Positions 46,388-60,300 of a stretch of DNA of 64,000 bases are shown one piece after another. The notes beneath the pieces are model-generated. The model ran no database searches, had not been told where the DNA came from, and worked only from the letters and a program-made list of their open reading frames with translations. The DNA comes from Denticeps clupeoides (lineage: Eukaryota > Chordata > Actinopteri > Clupeiformes > Denticipitidae). Within the stretch, counting starts at the first letter, position 1. The number at the start of each line of letters is the position of its first letter. The stretch lies in NCBI RefSeq assembly GCF_900700375.1, contig NW_021629852.1, positions 1 through 64,000 of the forward strand. The letters run 5' to 3'. The position numbers were made by a program, and so were the translations under genes.

Positions 46388-49012
46388 ACACAAACACGCA
46401 CACACAGACTGCCTTCAGACAGGAAGTGTCTGCTCGGTTTACATTGGTGAGGGGATGCAGGAGAAGTAGGTCAGTGGAAGAGCCTGCTGTCCACTGGACT
46501 TCTCAGGTGTGTGTGTTTGAGAGACAATGCGTCCTTGTCCTGTTAATCGATGATGACTTCCTGTTGTCCCGGTGACGACCTGCAGCTCCCTCCCGAATTT
46601 GCTCAGAAGTCGATGTCTGTAATATTCGAAATTAGCTGTATATTTATGTAATATTATATATAATTATTTCTATGATGTCAATGTTCATAATTCAGTGTTA
46701 GTGCTGATGAACTGATATTTGTAATAAATCCCCCCCTCCCTGCAGCAGCCAACGGCAAGCAGCAGCAGCGCTGGATGAGCCACCTGCAGGCCTGTGCCCG
46801 GCGCCACTCCGACAGCGGCGCCAAGGTGGGTGTGGCAGCCCCTCCGCCAACATCTGCATCAGTGCTGTGACCCGTCAGGTGACATCCTATCCCCCACTGC
46901 GCTGTGACTGGCTGGGAATCTGGGTCGGCTTTTGTCACTTTCTGTAGTCTGGAGGTGGTTTAGTGGTGAAGTTGACCACTGGTGAATGGTGTAGTGGAAC
47001 TGTGGATGGAGATACAGAGGATATCATATATTTGATATATGTTCATATGCAGATAGTAAGCAGCATCATAATAGGATTTATACAGCCTGACATCAACTCT
47101 GCATGAAGGATAGCAATCAGCAAACTGTTGAGCTAAAACAGCAGAATATGGGAAAGTGTGATAAAAGTTCTCCCTGGAAAGAAGGAACATTATGAGAACC
47201 GAAGTCTGTGGAGACAGTGTTGGCCAATTATAAAGAACGTTAGAGACCTTATTTTGGAATCTCGGTCTGATGGGATAAGGCCTGGAATCAAGTGTGGAGA
47301 GTGTGAAGTGGCCTCCAGAATGGGCTCTTCTGGAGATATGTGTGATAAGGTAGAGGCTCTCACTTTGGGAGAGATGGAAGGACTGAAGCTGAACAAACAT
47401 ACCCTCCAGACCGAGCCAGCCGAAGGAGAGCTGCTCATCCCTGGCTTCATTTAAGCCCCTTTACTCAGGTGTTGTGCTGGGCAGCAGAAGCTCTGATGGG
47501 AGTAGATCAGTCATCCAGCCTCCAGCTTATTCCTCAGGTGGTAATTCAACTTTTCTTCATTTGTTGGAGAACCTTCAGGTGCCTTTGGTGACACTCACTA
47601 ACTCAGAAGCATTGAGGATGGTGGATAAGAGGGTGGCTGCAAGAAAAACCTTTAGATAAATTTAAGAAGTATTTGTAGAGCTGGAAGGATCTTGGAGATG
47701 ATGGAGCACCTCACCATGAGGGACCTGTCACCATTGAACCTCAGCTTGCAGTCCAACATACAATGGGATGTCAGTCTATGATGTTCTTGTCTGCAGGTCT
47801 CTGATGGTGAGCTGTTCCATCATCTCATAGATCCTTCCAGGATCACCCTAACATTCTTTACATGCTTTTTTAAAACCTCCTTTGGCCAGTATCTCCAGAC
47901 TCAGTATCACCTTCATGTATCCACCATCCAGAAGCTTGTATCTTATTCCTCTTTTGTAAGTCACTTTGGAGAACAGCTTCTGCTAAATGAAGGAAATGTT
48001 GGTGCTTGTATCTGGACAACAGAGCTGGATATCAGTGGCACAACATCTCTGGATCTTCTTCCTCCACCTCCTGGGGTCAGGATTCCAGTGGAGTGTCCCA
48101 CATTCTGTTTGATGTGTTCTGCTCGTCCCCTGCTGTCACTTCCACCCAGTCGTGTCTCATTAGTCTCCCAGATCCTTGGTGTCTGGAGAAGTCACGCTGT
48201 GTAAGAAGAGATCTGTCTCCTGGGCGTGATGTTTTTCACTGTGATGGGTAATTTTGAAGATCTGTAATCAATGCCGCTCTGTTTCTGCTTCACTACTCTT
48301 TGTTTGTACAGTTTCAGTCTCTAAATGTGAGTCTGTGATGGTGTTTATCACCATGTCTGCTTCCTGCTGGAAACGTCTGGTGCACAAAAGGTCACGGGTG
48401 TGGTTAAAATTACGCCGTGTCCTCTTCACTCCAGAACTAATGCAGTTATTTTAAGAGCCTGCATCTCCTCATTCATGGTAAAATACATCTGGTCCATCCA
48501 TCCATCTATCCTTCCATCCATTTGTCTGAATCAGATGAATTGCAGTGAGTTGGAATGACCTAAAGCTGAGGAGATCGTTGTTTTGTGTGTAGGAACCTGT
48601 GTAAATATTGTGCCTTTAATATTGCCAGTGATGAAAATGAACCAGTCATGTAGGACTTCCTGCTGGAATGTCCTTATTCAGTAGGCTAAGAGAAAGTCCA
48701 CTTGGAGCTGGAGTGGAAATCGTACCTTCAGGATGCCAGTGGATTGGTGATTCAGGGTAGTTCTGAATAATGTCTAGAAATTGGCTGGTTCTGGCTGCAC
48801 CAGTCGTGGGTTCTGATCTGTTCCTCTGTTACAGATGCGGAAGCTGAAGTACTCTGATGAACATCTGTGTGTGGAGAAGACAACCGGGGCTGGGCAGGAG
48901 GGACAGGTGGGTCTCAGAAGCACCTTCACACTCAACTGGGCTTTCCCCTCTCCAGACTGTTCCATTTAGTCTTCTCAGAATTCTGCCTGATCCAGGACCA
49001 GTTCTACCAAGA

Positions 49013-49044
<32 letters not shown>

Positions 49045-51361
49045 TATGGAGGAGCTGTACCAGATCCAAAACCAGAGCCTTGTGTGTATGTGTGTGTGTG
49101 TGTATTGCTCAGCAGGCGGTAGACCTGGCAGTTCAGCTCACAATCTGCACACAGCCTATACCACCCACGTCCTGTGTGTGTGTGTGTGCGTGTGTGTGTG
49201 AGGCTGAATCAGCCTACGCTGAACACACACTGCGTCTCCCTCCTTCATTATCCGGGTTGTGGGTTCTGCTTGTTTGAAAAATGCGGCAACGCTTGAGGTT
49301 ATGCGCTGTGATAGTGGGTCAGTGACGTCTCCTGACCTCATTTCTCCACCTTCCAATGTTCTCCAATCTCAGATCTACACCTCTTTCCTTCTCCTCAGCT
49401 CTCCTCAGTGTTTCCTCATCCCGCTGGAACCCAGACATTCTGCCATGTCCTTTATCTGACCTTCTGTACTGTACATACAAGGTTGTTGGGTGATGAATGG
49501 GCGGTACCGCTGCTGTGAGAAAAGCTCCAACTGTTTGAGCTTCACTTTAGAGTTGATAAAAATTATATGAACGCATAAATAGATAATATAGATGTCAATG
49601 AAGCATGTGAAGGTGTTCCTCAGACGCTCCAGATAATTTGTTGGAGGTGATGCTGGAAACGACGATGTTTGTTAGCTTGATGGATCTGATGCTCTTCAGT
49701 GGTCATGTGTTTCTGGGCTGTCCTCCGATTGATACAGCAAGCAGCAATGACTGAAATCTGATGAAAATATCTCAAATTTTTCACACTCAGGGTTCCTCAG
49801 ACCGGACACGTAGCTTCTCGCTCCTTCCTCACCTGCCACCGTCCTCTTCCTCACCCAGCGCCCAACGGCACCTCAGCCACAGCGTGGCTCCCAGCAACAT
49901 TGTCACCATAACGCACCACAAGTCGCCTGCCGCTGCTCGCCGTGCCAAGAGCCAGTACCCCACCAGACTGCTGGAGGTCAAGGAGGTCAGTCCTTATATT
50001 CATCTCCTCCTGTCCATCTCAGAGTTTCATTGTGTTACACCATCGCCGTGGAGCTGTGGTTGCCTAGCAGTTAAAGAAGCGCCTTGTAATGGGAAGGTTG
50101 CGGGTTCAAGGTGGCATTGAGGTCTAGATCAAGGTGTACCGTCCCCACACACAGCTCCCTGGGCGCCTTTGATGGCTGCTCACTATTCACCAAGGGCGAT
50201 TAGTTAAATGTCCCTTATTATGAAATCTTGACTTTATGAGATTATTAAACATTAATACTGAGTTCCCCAGGCCTGTCTATGGTCCTGCAGTGGCTAGAAA
50301 TGGCAGTAGGTGTAAAGAGTGTTTTGGTCATTCTGCTTCACCGTTCAGAGAGCAGCAGCACAGACTGGAATTTGTCTGGAATTTGTCCCCTTATGTCTTC
50401 ATAAGGGGAAATGTTACCCTCTCGTTTTCATGCTTTGTCCACCCAGGGAATTTCCCAACCCTCTTCTGAAAAAGTAACTCCACTGACCTTCATGGCTTCC
50501 AAACATGCGAAGCATTGCAGTTGATTGGTGATTGGGTGTGAAAATGAGCACAAATGTATTTTTGAGACATGTGAGACAGAACCAGTGGGTTCATTTTATT
50601 TCTTTCTGGAAAAACGCGATGTGACTTCCTGTCTGTGCCAAGCATTATCATTGGTGAATGGTGTTGATGACGTGAATGCCGGCTAACTTCTATAGGCCAC
50701 TCTCCTCCTTGTCCCGCCTCTCTCCTCCTCATCAGCATTTAAAGCTACAGACACGGAAAATGGTGTGTCCTGGGGAAATCTCATTGTGGGACTGGAGCAA
50801 AGTGGCTGTAATTCTGCACCAAGGCTGAACTTCAGTAACATTACACACCAGTAAACAGGATGTAAAATCCAGGAAGGATCTGGAATTGCAAGGTGAGGAA
50901 TAATGGATGCTCTTGTTTCCGCTGTAGTGGATGAGATCTTCTTCTTTGGTTCTTGTCTGAAATGTGTATCTTGAATTTCTGTAAAAACCCTCGAGCTGAC
51001 AGTCACAGGGCAGAAATCTGTCTCTTCATCTATTAAACAAATGACTCAGAAGGACATGTTCTTGGTCACCTTTGTCCTCGCTCGTGGGTGAAGAACAGAG
51101 GCTGGTACTTTTGTTGGCACCTCTCTGCTGTTTAGAATTTACCTTGCTCTCCACCGTATTTCCACCCTAAGTGGAAGGTTCCAGAAGATCTTATGAAAAA
51201 CATTGGTGAGTTCAGTATAAATAGCTGGAATGATGTCTGTGGACCAGAGGTCACTGTGGTCTGAGCTAAAAACTCTCTGTGAAGAATCATGAAACCAGTT
51301 TATTCTTATCATCAGACCAGCATCTTCAGCTAATGAGCAGCATTACCATGCTGCTTTTTCT

Positions 51362-51397
<36 letters not shown>

Positions 51398-54300
51398 GAA
51401 GAAAACCAGTAACATCTAATTTTTGAAAATTTTATTACCTTTGAATTTTAAAGATTGTTTTTTTTTTTATTTAATGTTTTTCAATGTCAATAAATAAAAA
51501 AATATATATTCATTGTTTTGTCTCAATACAAATATATATAAAAAAATCAGTCTGAATTTCAAAGGCTAATAAAATGTAAAACTCAGATGGACCAGGTTTT
51601 CCTCCATTGGTGGTATGTTACTCCACGACAACGAGAATTTACACACGAGGAGAGTAAGTGAGGGACGAGCAGATTTACGGGACTCATTTATCACGGTCAG
51701 CACCTTCATCATTCACTGTCTGGTTCTCCTGCTGACTGCTGAAACACGATTCCCTTCATTCCAGAAAGCAGAGGAAAGCCTTTTCCGTTCAGTACCCAAA
51801 CAGTAAAATATGACGGGTGGCTTTTAGATTGAATAAAAAGTGACAGATAAATTTCACCAAGAGATTAATGAACTGAAAGAACATGAATATTCATAATATG
51901 TTATTGAGATATCACCACTCATCAACTGACATGATCTTACTCCTGCCAACAGATGATGAACCAGGTGGAGGTGCAGCAGAAGAGCCTCATTCACTCCATT
52001 GAGTCCCTTCCCACAAAGGGCCCTGTCTCCTGCCTGGACCAGGACCTCCTGCTGCTGAAGGCCACCTCAGCCGCCACCCTCAGCTGCCTGGGCGAGTGCC
52101 TGAGCATCCTCCAGCAGACCTCCGGCCCCAGTGGCACGTCCAGTGAGTCCTTTCAGCTGAACATGTGCAGTAATGCTGCTGAAGGTGCATGTGTGTCTTC
52201 TCTGTTTGTTCATCTTATTCTGTGTTTCAGTTCTCCAGTCATCCATCTGCTGCTGATGGTTCTGTTTACAACAATAAGGGGCAGGCGGGGTGTGTGTGTG
52301 TGTGAGTGAGGGGGACAAACTGAATTCTTAACTCTCCTATGCACTTGTTCCACTGTTTCCACCACGAGATGCCAAAGATCTCCAGAGGTGCCTACAGCCT
52401 TGTAATAAAAACAAGCCAGATCCAATAAATAATTCCAAACAACGACGTTTAGCTGCATCTGTGTGTGTGTGGCTGGACCCTGACACCACTTCTCTAACCC
52501 CGGTATTAGAACCTTAAGAACCCACCCACTGCTCCACCAGCTTTGAACAGCACTTGGGCATTAACAGAAAAGTTGGTTTGCGGTCATGTTTGCATCAAGT
52601 CATGTTTTTTTTATTAAACCAGCTGAGTGGATTTGTAGAAGGGGAAGGGAACCGATCCACTAACATGAGTGGAAGTGTAGGACGCGCATGGCGTGTTACA
52701 AAAGCCCGAAATTACAGGTCTCAGAAGAGGATGTTTGATCTCCCAATAATATGCACCTATAGCTGTAGTGGTGACAGGTACAGCTGAACCCTGCCTTGCT
52801 CGGAACCGAACCTTTCATGGCTGCCCATTGCTCACCAAGGGTGATGGTTAAAAGCAGAGGACATATTTCCTTCTGTGCACCGTGTGCTGTGCTGTGTATT
52901 ACAACGACAATCACTTCATTTCAACCTGCCACCCTCCGCGATCCACCCGACAGGGGAAACTTAACGTGATTGTCATTGTGAAACACTGCAGCAGAGCACA
53001 CAGTGAAATGGTGAAATGTGTCCTCTGCATTTAATCATCACCTTAGTGAGCAGTTGGCAGCCATGACAGGCGCCCGGGGAGCAGTGTGTGGGGATGTGCT
53101 TTACTCAGTGGCACCCTCAGTGGCACCCTGGCAGTTCAGGATTTGAAACCGGCAACCTTCTGATAACGGTCGGCTTTTTACCCGCTAGGCAAACAACTGC
53201 CCTGTAAAGGACCAGACATACTGTGACCAGATACAATGTCTTTGGGGGTTGGACTTCTGGGGTGAACCGGAAGTGTTCTGGAGTTGTCCCTGTTTTTCCC
53301 TGGTTGTGTTCTACAATATTAATATTTTTATTATATTATATTTTTGAGGGGGACATACGAAGGACAGTTGGAGACAGGGATGTAAATGCTGGCTTGACTG
53401 TTGGTATTTTGTCGACTCGTGTTTTATGACAGATAACATTCCCTAGGAACACACCCTACTCGGGAAAAGCACAGGTTCCGTTCTGGTTCTGTGTTGGTGG
53501 AGATGAATATAAGAACATATTAGATGCCCTGTAATAAGAAAGGTATGAAGAATAGTGTTTAGGTAGAGAGGGCCTGTTCTAGATCAGTTGTGGGAACTGA
53601 AACCGGCTGGAAACAAGGAACCCGCAGAGAATTTGTTAAAGATCAGGCACCAGTCTGAAGCACCAGTAATGTAACTAGAAAGTAAGGTTCTAGATCAGTA
53701 AAACTCAAGGTGGAGGTGGTTGGACATCCAGTCTGGCCAACCTTATGGAACCTTAAAGCCTGGTGAAGGAACCTGCCCTGCAATGTGGACGTTTTCTGGA
53801 AGTTCCATCACTGCCGCCTGAATGAAACCTGGCGCCTCCAGGCCGAAGGGTATGTGAATGTTTCTTGCCTGAAAATGAACGATCTGTAAACAAGTAAGCT
53901 GCTGTCTGCTGCGATGTTCTAGATGGCTTCTATCTCCAGAGAGCTGGACCGGTACTGGCAGTGGTGGATTCAGGCTGTTTGTTGGCAGGGGTGGAGAAAT
54001 GGACCCAACCAAGAAACACATATATGAACCATGAGACCGTTGTCTTCTGAGTTGTACGCCCTGCTTCTTGTAGTTGGGACAGATGCAGGGACACGACGAC
54101 TCCATTCCGCTGGAGAGGTGCTTATCTGGAGTGTTCACCAGTTGCTGCTCATCTTCTCCGAACAAAATGACTCTGGGTTTTACCGGTTCATGCACTGAAA
54201 GTGGCTCAGAGCACCACCTGCTGCTGAAACACGTCCATTTCAGTTTAAAGGCAACCTCGAACCCGAGGTGAACATCTCCTTCCTCACACAGCCACGCCCC

Positions 54301-57300
54301 CCTCTCAGCCCCGTAAACTCCTGTAGCTGCATGGGCCGCCAGAGGGAACTTCAGATGTTTAGCTCTCAGCCGCAGGCATTTTAAATGTTTGCATGAACGT
54401 GCATCGCCTCCATGTTGAGTTGTTGATGACCATGACCTGCACTCCTGCATGAAGAAGTGGGGCGTGGTTGATCCGGGAGATTCAGCTTTGGCTGGTCAGG
54501 AGCTTCATCTGGCAGATGTCCAGTCCACTCAGGCAGAACTCAAGAGGCATTAAAACCGGTGTGTGCTGACCATTTCAGACTGATCATAGTTCAGAAGAAC
54601 GTCTGATAAACGTCAAGCTTAAAAAAAATGCAGCGATGGAGAAAAGTCTCCTCTATCAGCTTCACCATCCAGTACTCTCCCCTTGGAATTTAATATGGAA
54701 TGGCATCTTTGATGAAGCTGTGGAATCTCGTTTCCTTCCTCGTAATGATGGAGTTTTTTTTTTTTTTTTTGCACAATTCATCAAATTGTGGACATTTTAA
54801 TTCCGTTAATGGCCCTGTTTGGAGCTCCTACCTGCATGGCAGTGATGAGTGTGGGTTCTGCAGACTCTGAATGTCTGCATCCTCTAAAACAGGAGTTATC
54901 AACACAAATCTAAACTAATACCTCATATAAATTCCCTCATTTGATAATTCAACCCAATGTTAGGGCGTAGACCCCGCAGGTTGAGAGACTCTGAAAGTCC
55001 TTCTGCCCTGTGCTGTTTTAGATGCTGCTCCAGTGTGGACCATGCCAAAGTCCCCTTCAGTGGGAAAGTTGAAGAACGGCGCTGTGATGCCCCTGCCTTC
55101 AGATGAACCGTCTCCTTGCCTCAGGAAGAAGGATTTCTCCCAGAACACTGAGGTCAGTGGGAAAGGGAGATGAATATAGAGGATGCAGCTAGAAATACAG
55201 CAGAGGGACTGGATACGAGGTGAAGAGGTGACCAGGCGTGCAAAACCTGCCAGAAACACTCAGGCCTGGGTCCTCTTGAACTTACACGGTCGTGTCTGGT
55301 CGAGTTCTAATGTTCTAGATGTCATGGTGATGTGGCAGAAGCAGTTAGAACTAGACTTTTAGAACTTACAACAAAGTTCTTGCAGCTGACCACACAAAGA
55401 CATGGACTACAACACACACACATGTGTAAAGGGAGTGCAGAATTATTAGGCAAGTTGTATTTTTGAGGAATAATTTTATTATTGAACAACCATGTTCTTA
55501 ATGAACCCAAAAAATTCATTAATATCAAAGCTGAATGTTTTTGGAAGTAGTTTTTAGTTTGTTTTTATTTTTAGCTATTTTAGGGGGATATCTGTGTGTG
55601 CAGGTGACTATTACTGTGCATAATTATTAGGCAACTTAACAAAAAACAAATATATACCCATTTCAGTTATTTATTTTTACCAGTGAAACCAATATAACAT
55701 CTCCACATTCACAAATATACATTTCTGACATTCAAAACCAAAAAACAGCGACCAATATAGCCACCTTTCTTTGCAAGGACACTCAAAAGCCTGCCATCCA
55801 TGGATTCTGTCAGTGTTTTGATCTGTTCACCATCAACATTGCGTGTAGCAGCAACCACAGCCTCCCAGACACTGTTCAGAGAGGTGTACTGTTTTCCCTC
55901 CTTGTAAATCTCACATTTGATGATGGACCACAGGTTCTCAATGGGGTTCAGATCAGGTGAACAAGGAGGCCATGTCATTAGTTTTTCTTCTTTTATACCC
56001 TTTCTTGCCAGCCACGCTGTGGAGTACTTGGACGCGTGTGATGGAGCATTGTCCTGCATGAAAATCATGTTTTTCTTGAAGGATACAGACTTCTTCCTGT
56101 ACCACTGCTTGAAGAAGGTGTCTTCCAGAAACTGGCAGTAGGACTGGGAGTTGAGCTTGACTCCATCCTCAACCCAAAAAGGCCCCACAAGCTCATCTTT
56201 GATGATACCAGCCCAAACCAGTACTCCACCTCCACCTTGCTGGCGTCTGAGTCGGAATGGAGCTCTCTGCCCTTTACCAATCCATCCATCTGGCCCATCA
56301 AGACTCACTCTCATTTCATCAGTCCATAAAACCTTAGAAAAATCAGTCTTGAGATATTTCTTGGCCCAGTCTTGACGTTTCAGCTTGTGTGTCTTGTTCA
56401 GTGGTGGTCGTCTTTCAGCCTTTCTTACCTTGGCCATGTCTCTGAGTATTGCACACCTTGTGCTTTTGGGCACTCCAGTGATGTTGCAGCTCTGAAATAT
56501 GGCCAAACTTGTGGCAAGTGGCATCTTGGCAGCTGCACGTTTGACTTTTCTCAGTTCATGGGCAGTTATTTTGTGCCTTGGTTTTTCCACACGCTTCTTG
56601 CGACCCTGTTGACTATTTTGAATGAAACGCTTGATTGTTCGATGATCACGCTTCAGAAGCTTTGCAATTTTAAGAGTGCTGGATCCCTCTGCAAGATATC
56701 TCGCTATTTTTTGACTTTTCTGAGCCTGTCAAGTCCTTCTTTTGACCCATTTTGCCAAAGGAAAGGAAGTTGCCTAATAATTATGCACACCTGATATAGG
56801 GTGTTGATGTCATTAGACCACACCCCTTCTCATTACAGAGATGCACATCACCTAATATGCTCAATTGGTAGTAGGCTTTCGAGCCTATACAGCTTGGAGT
56901 AAGAGAACATGGATGAAGAGGATGATGTGGACAAAACTCATTTGCCTAATAATTCTGCACTCCCTGTACATACATCGATTTCTCTATTTATCGAAATTTA
57001 CATGTATATAGTGGTGTGAAAAAGTGTTTGTCCCCTTTCTGATTTCCATGTTAGACACATTTAAATGTTTCAGAACATCAAATTTCTCGGGGCAGTGGTG
57101 GCCTAGCGGTTAAGGAAGCGGCCCCATAATCAGAAGGTTTCTGGTTCGAATCCCGATCCGCCAAGGTGCCACTGAGGTGCCACTGAGCACCGTCCCCACA
57201 CACTGCTCCCCGGGCGCCAGTCATGGCTGCCCACTGATCACTCAGGGTGATGGGTTAAATGCAGAGGACAAATTTCACTGTGTGCTGTGCTGCTGTGTAT

Positions 57301-60300
57301 CACAAGTGACAATCAATTCACTTTAAAAAATGTGAAGTATTAGTCAAAGACAACACAAGTAAGCACCAAGTGTGTTTTTAAGTGAATGATTTTTCACACC
57401 ACTGTATATTTTAATACACTCATTCATATTTATATTTTTTTGGATAATGTACTTTTTTACTGTACTGTTGGTAGAGTTTCTTTTTGAAAGGACCTATTGT
57501 GTGGGATGCAGGGTGAGGATATTTGTAGAGGTCTGGATGCTGGCTGGTTGCATCTCTCTGAAAGCATGTTGACATGTGACTGCTTTGAAGGTTTCTGCTA
57601 ACCACCGGCAGAAGTTGTCTCCTCGTCCTGTTCTTCGGAAATTTGCTGTGAGAAAGTGGGTCAGGCAGTGGGTTCTGTGCCTTGGGTCTGATCCCGTGGT
57701 ATCAGTGATGCCGTCTAGACATTCCCACATCCACGACAGGAAACATTCTTTTTCTTACAGCTGGATGCTTTGTAGGTCAGCTGCATCTACCAACCAGAAT
57801 CAGCATCTTATTCAGTAGTTACAGGGACAGTCGCCCTGTATACACACAGGGTCAAGTGACAGGGTCAAGGCAGTACTCTGACAGCTGCTGGTGATGGTGG
57901 AGAGAGAAACGCTAAACCTCGTTCCCTCATAATTACATCTCGCACCTTCACCACCTTTCATTCTGCGCATCTTCTGACAGGCCAGACCAGGGGTTTCGGT
58001 CCTGATTTTTGCGGCCCTGGTGTTTGGAGCACTGCCACCCCTGCTGGTTAAACTCATGCAGATGCGAGTTACAGGTTTATAGATGTTCTGGGATGGAGCA
58101 GAACGTGGTCAGGACTCCAGATGGAGGTTTTAGTTTTTGTTGAGGTAAAAACTCGACAGAATAATTATGTTGAAATTACTATAATGACATCATTTATCAA
58201 CATCTGTCTCATAGATTTGTGTGTGTGTCAGTCGCCATGTTTTTGCTGAAGGCTGCATTGTCTGAAATATCACTTTCCTAAGTGAGACTAGTGCATTCTG
58301 GGTAGGCAGTAGTGAGATACTCTCTAGTGGTGGTCATGTGACTGGTGACGTCTGGACCCGTCTGGGTTAGTGTTGTAAATTACAGCCATGAAGAATTCCT
58401 GACAGACCCTCCTCCAGCAGAAGCTCCACTTCTCAGGAGCTTTATACAGGCTGTAGACGCCAATTGATGTGGATAGGTGGGTTATCAGTGTGGAGGAGAG
58501 AGAACTTGTCAAAATGACTGTAAAGCGCAGTTTCTTAGGTGTAGGTGGGATGTTAGAGAGGAGGCGGGGCTAATGGGAGTTCCGGAATGATGCGGTAAAC
58601 CCTGCCAGTAACAAAGCAGACTGATTCATCAGGTCATGTGATCAGGAAGGGTGGGCCAGTGACATGGGAAAGTCTGGGAATTTGGGCGGAGCATCACTGG
58701 GAGTCTGTCCTCCTCCTCTCTCTAAAGGAAGGAGGCACAGACACACACACACACACACACACACACCTACAAAGTGTGCTGAGGATCTGTAGATTTTTTT
58801 TTTTTAAGAGGAGTGCAGTGACTGGCGAAGCTGCAGTAAGTCATCTAGGTGATGAATTTCGTGTGTGTGTGTGTGTGGTGTGTGTGTGTAATTTTTATCC
58901 GTTTTCCATCCTGATGAAGAGAGCAGTTCAGGTTCCACCGCGTGATGTGGACGTCAGAAGACGAACTAGACCACAGCTTCTTGGTCTAGTTCAGAAGAAG
59001 GTTCAGTTGAGAATAACAGAACATTCCTCCTTGGTTGTGTTTTTTTAGTAGTGTTAGTGAGATGGTGGATCAGGGAATCTACAGAACTGAAGAGAAATAA
59101 AACTGAAGAAATGTGAGGACACAACTCTTGGGATCTGCTTGTGTTCCAGCTGAACTAAGGCTAATTTCTGCAGGTGGAACACTTCCATCTTGTCCTTTTT
59201 CTGCAGTTTTTCTCTTTATATTTCAGCCATTCTGCAGAGAAACAATCCAGAATTTATAAAACTCTCCTCTCCTCACGCCGTGTTTCTCATGTGTTCTTCT
59301 CTCCCAGTGGTTCATCATCAAAACACACGTCCTACGTCCTCTATTTATAGCTCTACGCTTGGGAAACTTGCAACTTGTGTATGTGTGTGCATCCTCTTAG
59401 TCTTTAAATAATAAATAGGTGAATCCTTCTCTCTGTTCTCCTGATGGTTCTGTCGGGTTCACATTTCATCTTGATTTGGTTCTCTGTGTATGAATCTCTG
59501 CAGACCGATGTATGAAGGTGATGTCGAGAAATGCAGATCAGATCCTGATTCTCACTCGTGTTCATTTATGAATCATTGTTTCCATGAACCCGTCTGAGGT
59601 CCTGATCTTAATGCATCTTGTGAAAAGCTGAAACCGGTTTAGACAGGAACCTGCTGAGGTACAGTCCTGCTCCATAAAATACTGTTTTTCTGTGTGCAGC
59701 ACCCAGGCATGGATTCCTTCAGTCCCACTGAGGAGGTGACCGACCTGGAGGACAATGAGGAGGAGGACCTGGGCGTTCTGGACGACCAGAGGAGCATCAT
59801 CCTGCACCTGCTGTCTCAGCTGAAACTCGGCATGGACCTCACACGGGTGAGGGATTCAAGTTCAAGAAGCCTTCAAGGTGAACGTGTCAGAATATTTGTG
59901 CAGCTGGAAAAATTAAACATGCTGCAGGTTTGGTAGGTGGTGCTAGAAAAGAGGTGATTTATAACTAAAATAAATAGGATTTCACCTGCCATTTGTCTCT
60001 CTGGTCCCTCTCAGGTGGTTCTCCCCACCTTCATCCTCGAGAAGCGTTCTCTGCTGGAGATGTACGCCAACTTCATGGCACACCCGGACATGTTCCTCGC
60101 CATCACGTGGGGTTCTTCACCTGAGGAACGCATGGTGCGTTTCGTGGAGTATTACCTGACCTCCTTCCACGAGGGACGCAAGGGCGCTGTGGCCAAGAAA
60201 CCCTACAACCCCATCCTTGGCGAGACCTTCCACTGCTCCTGGGAGGTGCCCCGGGACCGGGTGTGGCCCCTCAGGACTCATGGACATGCCCTCGGGGCTG

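Noticed and set aside
53743-54450. 235-codon frame on the minus strand in osbpl10 intron 6
   Set aside because: No recognisable domain, no splice context and ordinary intronic composition; a chance frame.
57089-57326. Possible tRNA gene
   Set aside because: The tRNA-like head with A and B boxes belongs to a SINE found in many copies here; it lacks a complete cloverleaf.
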